Of a DNA stretch of 44,246 nt, positions 24,774 through 34,487 are shown one piece after another. The stretch's first letter is position 1. Every line of letters begins with the position of its first letter. The notes under the pieces are model-generated. The model was not told the DNA's origin. It searched no databases and worked only from the letters and a program-made list of their open reading frames with translations. Made by a program: the position numbers and the translations under genes. Source of the stretch: Bryobacterales bacterium (GTDB lineage: Bacteria > Acidobacteriota > Terriglobia > Bryobacterales > Bryobacteraceae); NCBI GenBank assembly GCA_020847315.1, contig JADLCF010000324.1, positions 1 to 44,246 on the forward strand. The letters run 5' to 3'.

Positions 24774-26252
24774 TTGGAGACACAAACTCAGCTCACCGAC
24801 ACCCTGCGCCATGCCGCGAAACGGCGGTTTCTGGTGCTCCTGGTCAGCGCCCTGGGTGTTGCCCTGGCTGCGATGGCGGCGCTGTTCTGCTTGCTTCTTG
24901 TGCTTGGGGTGCAGGTGTTGAGCGCCGTGCCGCTGCTCGTGATCGGGCTAGGCGGGATGGGTTGGATGGCATGGCGAGTGCGGCGGCAATGGTTGAGCCC
25001 GTATGAAACCGCCCAAGCGCTGGACCGGCGCTTCGCGCTGCCGGATACGCTTTCCACGGCGTGGCATTTCTCGCATCTTGAAGAGGATGCCTCGCCTCGT
25101 CTCGAACGAATCCGCCCGCTGATCGAACGGCAGCAGGAGGAGGCTGCCGAAACGCTCCGGCAGATTTCTCCCTCGGACGCCTTCCCTTTTGAACTGGGGC
25201 GCAGCCACCTTGCCGCGCTGTTGCTGTGCATGGCAGCCATTGGATTGTTCGGCTATCGCTATTTCAGTTCCGACGATCTGAATTTTCAGGAGCAGCTCGC
25301 TTCCCTCCATATCCCCTTCATCGATGGAGAGGGGACGCCGCCCCCGATGACGGGCGATGAATTGTTCAAGCCAAAGACCGACCCGCCACGCTCTCCTCTC
25401 GCGGACTATAACCCGCCGTACGACCCATCGAGGGAGCGATTGGACGGGACATATAACGACATGCCGCCCATAAGCGGCATCAGCGTTGGGGACGAGGGCA
25501 ACGGGGAACAGGAGAATCTCAACTCCGGCGAATCCGAAGCGGCCTCCAACCTGCGTGAACAGCTTTCGAGGGACCCCCGCCGCCAAGCAGGCAGCCAGGG
25601 CAAAGACGGGCAAAAGCGGGACGGCGATTCCCGCAAAGCGAACGACAAGAACAGCCTCTTCGACAAGTTCCAGCAGGCGATGAACAACATGATCGACAAA
25701 CTCGCGAACCGCGACAACCAGACCATGGAGCAGCGCGGCGAGCAGGGCAAGAACGAAGACGCGAAGCGGAAGAGCGACCAGGCCGGGGATGGCTCAGACG
25801 ATTCCAGCAACCGGGAAGGCGGCCAGAAGAGCGAGAACGCGGAGGCCAACGAGAATTCGAAGCAAGGGCAGGGTGGGCAGAACGCGCAGGAAGTGAAGCA
25901 GCAGGCCAACGCATCCGCTTCCGAAAAGGCTTCCGACGGACCTGCCAGCGCGGGAGCGGACGATGGCAGCAAGGATCTCGCAGCCGCCCGGCAGATTGAA
26001 GCCATGGGCAAGATCGCGGAGATCCTGGGCCAACGCGCGGAGCAGGTGAAAGGTGAAATGAAGGTGGAAGTGCAGGCGCAGAAGGAGCAAACCCTCAGCA
26101 CGGAACTCCGGGACATTCGCGCCACCCACCGGGATGCGGGCGGCGACTTGAGCCGGGACGAAGTGCCCCTCCGCTTGCAGAATTACGTCAAGGAATACCT
26201 CAAGAACGCGCATGCGGCCGATGCGGCGGCGCGAGGGGAAGCGCGCAAGTAG
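24774..26252 (+). CDS. Membrane protein with long charged disordered region
   Basis: 492 aa starting at TTG 24774, supported by GGAG five bases upstream; the first in-frame ATG would remove the first transmembrane segment. Residues about 19-70 hold two close hydrophobic spans and about 138-158 a third (HLAALLLCMAAIGLFGY). Residues about 220-400 are almost free of hydrophobic residues and rich in Gln, Asn, Asp, Glu, Lys, Gly and Ser, so probably disordered. The C-terminus is helical (RQIEAMGKIAEILGQRAEQVKGEM). The N-terminal layout recalls DUF4175-type or Bat-operon membrane proteins, but no MoxR or von Willebrand gene is adjacent. Function unknown. Confidence 0.65.
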   Translation: METQTQLTDTLRHAAKRRFLVLLVSALGVALAAMAALFCLLLVLGVQVLSAVPLLVIGLGGMGWMAWRVRRQWLSPYETAQALDRRFALPDTLSTAWHFSHLEEDASPRLERIRPLIERQQEEAAETLRQISPSDAFPFELGRSHLAALLLCMAAIGLFGYRYFSSDDLNFQEQLASLHIPFIDGEGTPPPMTGDELFKPKTDPPRSPLADYNPPYDPSRERLDGTYNDMPPISGISVGDEGNGEQENLNSGESEAASNLREQLSRDPRRQAGSQGKDGQKRDGDSRKANDKNSLFDKFQQAMNNMIDKLANRDNQTMEQRGEQGKNEDAKRKSDQAGDGSDDSSNREGGQKSENAEANENSKQGQGGQNAQEVKQQANASASEKASDGPASAGADDGSKDLAAARQIEAMGKIAEILGQRAEQVKGEMKVEVQAQKEQTLSTELRDIRATHRDAGGDLSRDEVPLRLQNYVKEYLKNAHAADAAARGEARK

Positions 26253-26645
26253 CGGCGGATTCCCCGCGCCCTGGAGAGATTTCATCCCGCTCTCCGCATG
26301 CACAGTGAAATAAGTGCTTCATTTTGGGGAATCGGAGTTAGACTGAAGGCGGAGATGATTCCGGTTTGCCGTGCGGAACCGGGCCGAAACGGGGCGACGA
26401 TCACAGGCGTAGGTTGATACCGGGTCCTCAAGCTATCAACCCGCACAGCGCTTGCTGATCTCAAGGCAGTCACTCCCCCGAGCCCCTCGGCCCCCGCACG
26501 GCAACACTACGCGGAAGTCTCGTTCGCGCCACCGGTCTCGCGAAGTTCGTCCGCCCCCGCTGCTTTCTCCCTTTCATCCCTGAATCCGACGCCGCCGTGG
26601 ACCGATTGTCGCGTTACTCTGGTAGAGGTCCGCGAATCATCTACT
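26253..26645. other. Gene-free region with three inverted repeats before ctaA
   Basis: 393 bases without a recognisable gene. Three stems: GGAGAG/CTCTCC (26273-26295, 11-base loop), CCGGTT/AACCGG (26361-26382, 10-base loop) and GGTTGATA/TATCAACC (26412-26441, 14-base loop). The first may end transcription of the preceding gene although no T-run follows; the other two could belong to a leader or a small RNA. I recognise no riboswitch or known RNA class in them. Confidence 0.4.
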
Positions 26646-27632
26646 ATGCCGTCTTCGAATCGCCTCTTTTCCCGCTTCGCCTGGCTCTTTGTCGCCTACC
26701 TTGTCGCGGTGATTTTGTTTGGCGCCTGGGTGCGCATCGCCGGCGCGGGCGCAGGCTGCGGCAATCACTGGCCCATGTGTAATGGCGACGTCATTCCGCA
26801 GGCGCCGGAAACCAAGACGATCATCGAGTTCACGCACCGGGTCACGAGCGGCCTTTGCGGATTGCTGGTATTGGTGCTGGCGGTGTGGGCGCGCAGGGTG
26901 AGCCGGCCAGTGTTCTACGCCTCTCTGGCCACGCTGTTTTTTATCCTCATCGAAAGTTTCATCGGCGCGGTGCTGGTGAAGAAGGAATTGGTGGCTGGTG
27001 ACACGTCCGTCTCGCGGGCGATCGTCATCAGTCTGCACCTGGTGAACACGATGCTCCTGCTCGCTGCCGCATCCACCGTAGCCTGGTGGTCCGGCGGCGG
27101 CCCGAGGGCGATTCCCCGCTTGCGGGTTTCCCGCGGTCTGCTCGCGGGTGTGGTGGCCGTGCTGATGCTCACCAGCATTACGGGGGCGGTCACTGCGCTC
27201 GGCGACACCCTTTTCCCGAAGCAGCCCGCCCTCGATGGCAGCCTCATCGCGAGTCTGCGGGGAGACGTCACCATGGGCCAGCATTTTCTGGTGCGTCTGC
27301 GGATCCTGCACCCGCTGGTGGCGGTGGTCGCCGCGATGATTGTGATGGCGGTGAGCCTCGGGTTGCGACGGCAACTCAGGAAGGACGCGCCGGAAAGCCG
27401 GCGCCTCGAAATCCTCCTCAAGTCCTGGCAGCACACCGTGCTGTTTCAATTGGTGCTGGGGGTCGTGAACATCATGCTCGCCGCGCCCGGCTGGATGCAG
27501 ATCCTCCACCTGTTTACCGCCCAGGTGCTCTGGGTGGTGGTGTGGGTGACGATCCTCGATCTCTGGCCGATTGCTTCCGCGCCCGCCGTGGATCGAGCCG
27601 CGATCCCGCTACGCCCCACCCGCGCGGAGTGA
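26646..27632 (+). CDS. ctaA: Heme A synthase (CtaA/COX15)
   Basis: 328 aa with about eight hydrophobic segments, normal for the family. It oxidises the C8 methyl group of heme O to give heme A for aa3-type cytochrome oxidases. The first external loop has the cysteine pair Cys38 and Cys45 in GCGNHWPMC, as in CtaA-type proteins with a redox-active disulfide. Heme-ligand histidines appear in EFTHRVTSG (His64), SLHLVN, RILHPL and QILHLFTAQ. The internal duplication (two four-helix halves) is visible. No ctaB or oxidase genes are adjacent. ATG 26646 is the first good start after the gene-free region. Confidence 0.9.
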   Translation: MPSSNRLFSRFAWLFVAYLVAVILFGAWVRIAGAGAGCGNHWPMCNGDVIPQAPETKTIIEFTHRVTSGLCGLLVLVLAVWARRVSRPVFYASLATLFFILIESFIGAVLVKKELVAGDTSVSRAIVISLHLVNTMLLLAAASTVAWWSGGGPRAIPRLRVSRGLLAGVVAVLMLTSITGAVTALGDTLFPKQPALDGSLIASLRGDVTMGQHFLVRLRILHPLVAVVAAMIVMAVSLGLRRQLRKDAPESRRLEILLKSWQHTVLFQLVLGVVNIMLAAPGWMQILHLFTAQVLWVVVWVTILDLWPIASAPAVDRAAIPLRPTRAE

Positions 27633-27659
27633 CGATTCCCGAATCCCGGCCTTGACCGG

Positions 27660-29423
27660 TCATTGGCTCTTGGGAACCGTGAGCGTAAACACGATTTGTT
27701 GCTCGTTCGGCCGGATCCCCGATCTTCCCTTGAACTTCAGGGGAACGGTGACGGCGGCCACCGCGTGGTCGAGCGTGGTTTCCCTGGCATCCTGGTATGG
27801 GTTGTAGGGATAGACCGGCCAGGTGACGCGAGTGCCGGGGTCGAGCGCCAACTTCCAGCCATGATGGCGGATCTCGCCGCCCAGGACCGCCGCGTCCAAA
27901 TCGAGCGGGTCCGTGCCGATCACGAAGCGGCGCCCCGCGCCTGTCACGAGTTCCTCGCCCGGATGCAGACAAAGCTGCAGCGTGAGGTTTGATTCCTCCG
28001 GCGGTTCATACTTGCCGGTGATATTGAAGGTCAGTTTCACCTCACTTGCCGTGGGCTCCGGAATTTCGAGATCGGCGAAGAAGCGTTCATAGGCCACGGA
28101 GAGCCGGTCGCCTTGGGGTGTCATTTGCAGGCGGCTGCTGGTGGGCGTATGCTGCACGAGGCCGGATACTTTCTCCACAAAGGTGGCCAGTTCCAACTGC
28201 CGTTTGGAATTGGCGCCGTTAATAATCAAGCCCAGATCCTTGTGGAAGATTTCCACATTCCCCTGGCGATCCAAATAGAACCGGTTGAGCGGGGCGGGGG
28301 TGTCGATGATGCCCGAGAGGGCGATCATCCAGGGCCCGGCCTTGCGCATTCCCGCCGCAATCTGAAGCTGATGAAAGCTTCCCTCCTCGTCCTGAGGAAT
28401 GACCGCGAGATCCCCCTCGTGGTAGTAGAGCGCATTCTGCGCTACCCAGCCCAGATTTGAAGGGCGTGGATTCGTCGTGAGCGTATCTGCCTGCATCTCG
28501 GCCAGGCGCCGGCCATCCGGGAAGCGGGAGAAGCCGAATGCGCCCGCTGAACCCTCATGCCCATAACGGTTGCGGTCATCCACAACATGGACGGAGGTCC
28601 CGTCGAAATAGGTGAACCACTTGTGCAGATCCGTGGCTTTGCGGAGGGCGCGCATGGCGTCCGGGTCGTCGCTGTGTTCGCTGTAGAGCGCCACCGCGGC
28701 GGTGGTGAGGTGGTTATAGCCGAGCGTCGGCCCGTTGCGGCTGTGCTCGCCCCAATAGCCGTCAGCAGCCTGCTCCACGGTCACGAAGCGGCGATAGATG
28801 TGCTCGCCGAGCGCTTCCATTTCCGGTTTCTCAAACACTTTCCCGGCCAGAAACAGGTTCATCGCGTATAGGGCGTAATGGTTGGCGGAGGTGCCGATAT
28901 AAGGCGTGGCATACCAGGGAAAATCTCTCCGGGGGCGCGCCCAATCCTCGACGATATCCACGTTGTGCAGGATCTCCCGGCGCCAGCGGGCCTCGCGTTC
29001 CGCCCCCAGCTCGCCTTTCAGCAGCCGGTAGGCTTCCATCCACATGTAGGTGTCCCAATCGCTATCCAGCCGGGTTTCGAAGAAGCGCTCCTCGCTGGAC
29101 GCCGCGAGCATATCCCCGATGGCGATGGCTTGTGCAAGCATCTTCGGATTGCGATAGTCCGGGTTGTCGCGATGCTGCTTGGTATACAGCACGGCGGGGG
29201 AAAGAATTGCATACGGGAAATGCGTGCCGCCACCGCCCGCTTCGATGGCGCGCAGGTTGGGGCCATTCGCATCCAACATCTCCTGCGCAAACTTCACGCT
29301 CTTTGCCATGCGCTCAAAGTACGCTCCGGGCAAAGAGGCGCCGCTTGACCGGGGGGCGCAAAGCAGGCCCAATGTCATTGCCACGCCCAGCATCGTCATT
29401 CGCATCGAAAAATCACGAAACAT
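27660..29423 (-). CDS. Secreted protein, probable (alpha/alpha) toroid fold, unknown function
   Basis: 587 aa from ATG 29423, which has AGGAAGGAAAG just upstream and begins a signal peptide (MRMTMLGVAMTLGLLCA, cleavage near SGA); the frame is open 81 codons further up without signal character. Residues about 30-330 are helical with many aromatic, Trp/Tyr-rich segments (YMWMEAYRLLKGE, NHYALYAMNLFLAGKVFE, YNHLTTAAVALY), the look of alpha/alpha-barrel polysaccharide lyases and hydrolases such as heparinase-like enzymes. The C-terminal part is beta-rich. No catalytic residues can be named. Divergent from the fucose-isomerase-like gene, with which it may share a sugar-related role. Confidence 0.55.
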   Translation of the reverse strand: MFRDFSMRMTMLGVAMTLGLLCAPRSSGASLPGAYFERMAKSVKFAQEMLDANGPNLRAIEAGGGGTHFPYAILSPAVLYTKQHRDNPDYRNPKMLAQAIAIGDMLAASSEERFFETRLDSDWDTYMWMEAYRLLKGELGAEREARWRREILHNVDIVEDWARPRRDFPWYATPYIGTSANHYALYAMNLFLAGKVFEKPEMEALGEHIYRRFVTVEQAADGYWGEHSRNGPTLGYNHLTTAAVALYSEHSDDPDAMRALRKATDLHKWFTYFDGTSVHVVDDRNRYGHEGSAGAFGFSRFPDGRRLAEMQADTLTTNPRPSNLGWVAQNALYYHEGDLAVIPQDEEGSFHQLQIAAGMRKAGPWMIALSGIIDTPAPLNRFYLDRQGNVEIFHKDLGLIINGANSKRQLELATFVEKVSGLVQHTPTSSRLQMTPQGDRLSVAYERFFADLEIPEPTASEVKLTFNITGKYEPPEESNLTLQLCLHPGEELVTGAGRRFVIGTDPLDLDAAVLGGEIRHHGWKLALDPGTRVTWPVYPYNPYQDARETTLDHAVAAVTVPLKFKGRSGIRPNEQQIVFTLTVPKSQ

Positions 29424-29669
29424 ATCTTTCCTTCCTGTCACGCAAGCGGGTGCGCCGCGTGAAGTCTGTTTGCAACCGAGGTTCTCGTGAAAACTGGCCG
29501 CAGCCGCGCTCCCGGTGGAGAGAAACGTACGGAGCGGATAGAATCGCAGGGTCAATTCTCTCATATTCGTTACGGTGAAACTGAGAGCCTCCGCCGCCTT
29601 GAAAAGAACCTCGCGGACTGGCCGTCCGGCGGCAAAGGATGACAGAATAGGCCCTTGGAGGTTCATTCC

Positions 29670-31295
29670 GTGGCTAGTTCGACGACATCACCAACGGTGA
29701 TCCTGATTGCGAGCGGAGACTTGCGCCTAAGCGCCAACCGGGTTTGCTGGCCCGCGCAGCAAGCGGTGGAAGCGGCTGTGATGGCCGCGATTCGCGGTTT
29801 GGGGCGGGAGGTGAAGCGCGGCCATCCGGTTGACCCGGTGAAGGGGCATGGCTTTATCGATAGCCAGAAGGCCGGCATGGAAATCTTCCGGCAGATTCCG
29901 CCCGATGCGCCGCTGGTGGTTTGCGAGGCGGTCTGGCAATACAGCCATCACGTGCTGGCGGGGCTGGTTACCCATCGCGGTCCCATCCTGACCGTAGCGA
30001 ACTGGAGCGGGCAATGGCCGGGCCTCGTGGGGATGCTGAACCTCAACGGCAGCCTCACGAAGGCGGGAGTGAAGTATTCGACTCTGTGGAGCGACGATTT
30101 TACAGATGCCGCATTCCTGAATGGATTGCGGGACTGGTTGGAGGGCAAGCCGGTGCGGCACGACCTCTCTCACGCGCGCTCGCTCAGGGATGTCCGGCTG
30201 CCCGAAGAGCACGCCAAGACCGGGCGCGAAGTGGCCGCGTCGCTGCGGGCGGAGAAGGCCATCATGGGTGTGTTCGACGAGGGCTGCATGGGCATGTATA
30301 ACGCCATCATCCCCGACGAGATTCTGCATCCCACGGGCATCTTCAAGGAACGCCTGAGCCAGAGCGCGCTTTATGCCGAGATGCGCCGCGTGAACGACGA
30401 AGAGGCGCAGAATGTACGGAATTGGTTCGACGCGCGGGGCGTGAACTTCCGCACGGGAACGGACGAGGAGACGGAACTGACCGATGCGCAGATTCTCTCC
30501 CAGTGCAAGATGTATATCGCCGCCGTGCGCATCGCGGCGGAGTTCGGCTGCGCCACCATCGGCATTCAGTACCAACAGGGCCTCAAGGATATCTGCCCTG
30601 CTTCGGATCTCGTCGAAGGCACGCTCAACAACGTGGAACGGCCTCCGGTGAAAGACGCAGCCACGGGCGCGGTGCTCTTCGAGGGCGAAGCACTCCCTCA
30701 TTTCAATGAAGTGGACGAATGCGCCGGCCTGGACGGGTTGCTAACCTACCGGCTGTGGAGAGCGCTCGGCTACGCGCCGGAGAATACGCTTCACGATATC
30801 CGCTATGGTGAAGACTACGTGCTCAACGGCAAGACCGAGTTCGTCTGGGTGTTTGAGATTTCAGGCGCCGTGCCGCCGGCGCACCTCATTGGCGGTTGGG
30901 CGGGTGTCACCAGCGAACGGCAACCCCCCATGTACTTCCCGTTGGGCGGAGGCACCATCAAGGGTGTCTCGAAACCGGGCGAAATCGTGTGGAGCCGCGT
31001 CTATGTGGAAGACGGCGTGCTGAACGCGGATCTCGGCCTGGCGAAAGTGGTGGAACTGCCTGCCGAAGAGACGGAGCGGCGCTGGCAGGCAACCACGCCG
31101 CAATGGCCCATCATGCACGCGGTGACCTACGGCGTCTCGCGGGACCAGTTGATGGCCAAGCACAAGAGCAACCATATTCAGGTAGCCTACGCGCCGGATC
31201 TGGCAGGGGCGCGGCGGGCGCTCGCGGCCAAAGCGGCGGCCTTCGCCGAACTGGGGATCCGCGTGTTTGTTTGCGGAGAGGAAACGGGCGTCTAG
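29670..31295 (+). CDS. L-fucose/D-arabinose isomerase-like protein
   Basis: 541 aa from GTG 29670, chosen because GGAGG lies eight bases upstream; a TTG at 29655 is open but overlaps that site. Long internal blocks [37 protein letters not shown] and [22 protein letters not shown] fit the FucI-like ketol-isomerase superfamily, with an N-terminal Rossmann-like half and a C-terminal part ending in [26 protein letters not shown], where the last His may be a metal ligand. Family enzymes interconvert aldoses and ketoses with Mn2+. The exact sugar cannot be read from sequence. No fuculokinase or aldolase is adjacent, so a catabolic operon is not shown. Confidence 0.7.
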   Translation: MASSTTSPTVILIASGDLRLSANRVCWPAQQAVEAAVMAAIRGLGREVKRGHPVDPVKGHGFIDSQKAGMEIFRQIPPDAPLVVCEAVWQYSHHVLAGLVTHRGPILTVANWSGQWPGLVGMLNLNGSLTKAGVKYSTLWSDDFTDAAFLNGLRDWLEGKPVRHDLSHARSLRDVRLPEEHAKTGREVAASLRAEKAIMGVFDEGCMGMYNAIIPDEILHPTGIFKERLSQSALYAEMRRVNDEEAQNVRNWFDARGVNFRTGTDEETELTDAQILSQCKMYIAAVRIAAEFGCATIGIQYQQGLKDICPASDLVEGTLNNVERPPVKDAATGAVLFEGEALPHFNEVDECAGLDGLLTYRLWRALGYAPENTLHDIRYGEDYVLNGKTEFVWVFEISGAVPPAHLIGGWAGVTSERQPPMYFPLGGGTIKGVSKPGEIVWSRVYVEDGVLNADLGLAKVVELPAEETERRWQATTPQWPIMHAVTYGVSRDQLMAKHKSNHIQVAYAPDLAGARRALAAKAAAFAELGIRVFVCGEETGV

Positions 31296-31451
31296 CCCAG
31301 GACGCTGAAACAGGTCGGGGACGGCGCTTTCTCACGGAAGGCCGGCCCCGCTCGCGGTACAATCGAAGGGTCGGCAGGCATCCGCCACCGCCGTATCCGC
31401 CCTTCTTTCAATGCCGTTCGCCCGGTAGCCGGGTAGGGAGTCTGTTCTCGC

Positions 31452-31916
31452 ATGGAAGAAATCAAGAAGAAGTTGCAAGCCGAGATCGCGGCCCTCGAGC
31501 ATGAATTGCGGAGTGAACTCCCCAAGGAGATCGCCAAGGCGCGCGCGCACGGCGATTTGAGCGAGAACGCCGAGTATCACGCGGCGAAAGAGCGGCAATC
31601 GTTCGTGGATGCCCGGCTCTCTCAATTGAAGAAGCGGCTGGGTGAGTTTTCCATGATCGACATGACGAAGATCCCCCGGGATCGCGTGGGCCTCGGTTCC
31701 ACCGTGGTGGTGCTCGATCTCGATAAGGATGAGGAAGTGCGGTACAAGCTGACCACATCGGAAGAAACCGACGTGCATGCGGGGTTGATTTCCACGAGTT
31801 CCCCCATCGGCAAGAGCCTGCTCAACAAAGAGGTCGGCGATATCGTGCGGATCCAGATTCCAGGCGGCGTGAAGGAAGTGGAGATTCTCTCGCTCAAGAC
31901 GATTCACGATAGCTGA
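31452..31916 (+). CDS. greA: Transcription elongation factor GreA
   Basis: 154 aa, normal length. It enters the secondary channel of RNA polymerase and stimulates cleavage of backtracked RNA. The N-terminal coiled coil carries GDLSENAEYHAAKE (34-47) with the acidic tip residues, and the C-terminal FKBP-like domain has VGLGSTVVVLD and SPIGKSLLNKEVGDIV. GreB was considered; the DLSENAEYHAAKE form fits GreA. A CDP-alcohol phosphatidyltransferase gene begins 20 bases after the stop on the same strand. Confidence 0.96.
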   Translation: MEEIKKKLQAEIAALEHELRSELPKEIAKARAHGDLSENAEYHAAKERQSFVDARLSQLKKRLGEFSMIDMTKIPRDRVGLGSTVVVLDLDKDEEVRYKLTTSEETDVHAGLISTSSPIGKSLLNKEVGDIVRIQIPGGVKEVEILSLKTIHDS

Positions 31917-31935
31917 GCGTGAGGGCGAATCGAAC

Positions 31936-32604
31936 ATGACGTATACAAGCGCAATCGGTCGAACCTGCAATTGGTTACTGGTGCGAATTGTCGGCGCGTT
32001 GGCGCTTTCGAGAGTTCACCCCAACGTCCTTACGTTTATCGGGCTTATCATCAATGGCGTGGGCGCGTGGCTGCTCGCTACAGGGCGATTCTGGCAGGCC
32101 GGCCTGGTGATCATCGGCGCGGGCATCTTCGATATGGTGGATGGGCGCGTCGCGCGGCAGACCAACCAGGTGACGAAGTTCGGAGGCTTCTTCGATTCGG
32201 TCATTGACCGCTACAGCGATCTCGTGCTGCTGATCGGCCTTCTGATTTATTACGGAAACGCCAACCGCAATGTGTATGTGGTGCTGACGGCGATCGTCAT
32301 GATGTCGAGCATCATGATCAGTTACACACGCGCCCGCAGCGAAAATTTCCTGCCTCAATGCAAGGTGGGTTTTCTGGAGCGCCCGGAACGCATCGTGCTG
32401 CTGATTATTGGCTCGCTCTTTAACAAGATGGCGCCCGTGCTCTGGGTGATCGCCGTTCTGGGAACCTTCACCGTCGTGGGCCGGATCATGTACACCTGGC
32501 GAGAGCTCAAGCCGGCCGATGAAGAAGCGATGGCGGAGCAGGCGGCGCGCGCCAATGCCGCCGGCGCGGATGTCGCGCGCGGAGCGATCGCTCACTCGAA
32601 GTGA
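31936..32604 (+). CDS. CDP-alcohol phosphatidyltransferase family membrane protein
   Basis: 222 aa with about six membrane segments. The family signature D-x2-DG-x2-AR-x8-G-x3-D-x3-D is perfect, from Asp66 through Asp69, Gly70, Ala73-Arg74, Asp87 and Asp91 (FDMVDGRVAR, then FFDSVIDRYSD). These enzymes swap CMP on a CDP-linked lipid for an alcohol such as glycerol phosphate or inositol phosphate, in the inner membrane. The inositol-phosphate type is suggested by the extra KFGGFFDSVIDRYSD pattern, but a PgsA-like role is not excluded. GAGGG precedes the ATG. Likely co-transcribed with greA. Confidence 0.9.
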   Translation: MTYTSAIGRTCNWLLVRIVGALALSRVHPNVLTFIGLIINGVGAWLLATGRFWQAGLVIIGAGIFDMVDGRVARQTNQVTKFGGFFDSVIDRYSDLVLLIGLLIYYGNANRNVYVVLTAIVMMSSIMISYTRARSENFLPQCKVGFLERPERIVLLIIGSLFNKMAPVLWVIAVLGTFTVVGRIMYTWRELKPADEEAMAEQAARANAAGADVARGAIAHSK

Positions 32605-32640
32605 GATCGGCTGCGCACTGGCCCCGCAATCCGAGCCGCG

Positions 32641-33948
32641 TTATTTGCCGATCAGCCTCGCGAGTTTCGAACCGGGGCGCACGATCGTTTCTTCCCGCTC
32701 CGGACCCGTGGCCACGCAGCCCACTTCCACTCCGGTAGCCGCCTCCAGGAATTCCACATAGGCGCGCGCGCCCGCGGGCAGATCCTCATAGCGGGTGACG
32801 CCCGCGGTCGTGCCTTCCCAGCCCGGGAGGACCTCATAGACCGGTTCGAGCGCCTCTACGTCGCGTATGCGCGCGGGCAGCCAATCCAGTTCTTCTCCGC
32901 GCAGCTTGTATTTCATACAGACGGGGATTTCCTTGAGGCCGTCGAGCACGTCCAACTTGGTGAGCACCATCGAATCGAAACCGTTGATCGCGGCGGTGTA
33001 CTTGAGAATGGGCACGTCGAACCAGCCGCAGCGGCGAGGACGGCCCGTGACGGCGCCGAACTCTTTCCCCGCGGCGCGGATGGCGTCGCCCTGTTCACCG
33101 TGAATCTCGGTGGGGAAGGGGCCGCCGCCCACGCGTGTGATATAAGCCTTTGAAACGCCGAGGATGCCGTCGATGCAGGTTGGGGGCACTCCCGCCCCCG
33201 TGCACGCTCCCCCGGCGGAGGCATTGGAACTGGTGACGAAAGGATAGGTGCCATGGTCTACATCGAGCAGCGTTCCCTGCGCGCCCTCGAACATCACTTT
33301 CTTTCCTTCCCGCAAAAGGCGGTTGAGCAACTGCGCGGTGTCGGTCACCATGGGCCGGATCATTTCGGCCAGCTCTTCATACTGGGAGCAGATGGCGCCG
33401 GCGTCGATCCGATCACCCAGCTTGAACGCTTCGAGCACGGTCTGCTTGTCGTCCGCAATCGTTTTGAAGGCTTCGCGGAAAAACCCGCGATCGAGCAAAT
33501 CCGCGATGCGCAGGCCGCGCCGCGCGACCTTATCTTCGTAAGCGGGGCCGATGCCGCGCGCGGTGGTGCCGATCGCAATTCGGCCTTCGCGGGCTTCACT
33601 GAGCTTCTCGACCAGCGGATGGTAGGGGAAGATGACGTGCGCTCGATCGCTGATGGCAAGTTGCTTCTCCACCTCGACGCCGCTCGCGCGCAGGCTGCCG
33701 ATTTCCGCCATCAGTGCGCCGGGATCCACCACCAGGCCGTTGCCGATCACCGCGATCTTACCGGGCCGGAGGATACCGGCCGGGATCAGTTTCAATACGA
33801 ATTTCCTGGGGCCGACGTAGACGGTGTGGCCGGCATTGTGGCCGCCCTGATAGCGGACGATCACGTCGAAGCGCTCTGAAAACAGATCGACGATCTTGCC
33901 TTTGCCCTCATCGCCCCACTGGGCGCCCAGCACGATAATGTTACTCAT
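32641..33948 (-). CDS. purA: Adenylosuccinate synthetase
   Basis: 435 aa, normal length. Joins IMP and aspartate using GTP, the first step to AMP. The N-terminal P-loop GAQWGDEGKGK (about 8-18) contains catalytic Asp13, and GGHNAGHTV supplies catalytic His41. VMFEGAQGTLLDVDHGTYPFVTSSN and the C-terminal TKLDVLDG guanine-binding motif are all present. The frame is clean from ATG 33948. It converges with the phosphatidyltransferase gene (36 bases) and is divergent from a small unknown gene. Confidence 0.97.
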   Translation of the reverse strand: MSNIIVLGAQWGDEGKGKIVDLFSERFDVIVRYQGGHNAGHTVYVGPRKFVLKLIPAGILRPGKIAVIGNGLVVDPGALMAEIGSLRASGVEVEKQLAISDRAHVIFPYHPLVEKLSEAREGRIAIGTTARGIGPAYEDKVARRGLRIADLLDRGFFREAFKTIADDKQTVLEAFKLGDRIDAGAICSQYEELAEMIRPMVTDTAQLLNRLLREGKKVMFEGAQGTLLDVDHGTYPFVTSSNASAGGACTGAGVPPTCIDGILGVSKAYITRVGGGPFPTEIHGEQGDAIRAAGKEFGAVTGRPRRCGWFDVPILKYTAAINGFDSMVLTKLDVLDGLKEIPVCMKYKLRGEELDWLPARIRDVEALEPVYEVLPGWEGTTAGVTRYEDLPAGARAYVEFLEAATGVEVGCVATGPEREETIVRPGSKLARLIGK

Positions 33949-34005
33949 TTGCTCAAGCCCAAAACTCCTTATTGTAACGCGAACCGTATGGTACGCTGAC
34001 GGTTT

Positions 34006-34482
34006 ATGTTGTTGGCTGAGATTTTTCAGGGTTTGGGTGAGAATGCCTTTCGGGAGCTTCTGGCGCAGATCTCCATTGGAAAGCTAAAGACCTACCGGAT
34101 CTACGAAGCCGTCAAGGTTCGGATGCACCTCACGAAGCTCAATGCGGAGACCTTGCGCAAAGTGGAGCCTCGCCTGTGGGATCGCATCTCCCAGGGGGAA
34201 GAAGCGCTTGCCGCGGAACTGTCCCAGGCGATTCTCGTGTCGAAACTCGACGTGGTGATCGAAGTGCTGAACTATCTCGGCATTCCACACAACGAGGGAT
34301 TCTTCGAGAAAGACACGGACCTACCCGCGTTGCTTCCCGAAGGCTGGCAGGCAAAAGTGTATGAGGAATTCAAGGGGCAACACTCCCCGGCGCTGCTCGC
34401 CTTCTACGTGAACCACCTCGCGAAGGAAGCCACCGACGGAGCGGCGGCGCTGTTCCTGCCCAAGGAAGCCCCGGCCGCCTGA
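34006..34482 (+). CDS. Small soluble protein of unknown function
   Basis: 158 aa, no signal peptide or membrane span. Predominantly helical (AFRELLAQISIGKLKTYRIYE, then DVVIEVLNYLGIPH near the middle) with codon use like neighbouring genes. I recognise no motif or family. It is divergent from purA with 57 bases between starts, so both may share a promoter region, and its stop is five bases from the metallophosphoesterase stop on the other strand. Probably a real gene of the lineage; function unknown. Confidence 0.65.
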   Translation: MLLAEIFQGLGENAFRELLAQISIGKLKTYRIYEAVKVRMHLTKLNAETLRKVEPRLWDRISQGEEALAAELSQAILVSKLDVVIEVLNYLGIPHNEGFFEKDTDLPALLPEGWQAKVYEEFKGQHSPALLAFYVNHLAKEATDGAAALFLPKEAPAA

Positions 34483-34487
34483 CGCCG

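Noticed and set aside
29727-30701. 324-codon minus-strand frame opposite the fucose-isomerase-like gene
   Set aside because: Antisense shadow; no family motif.
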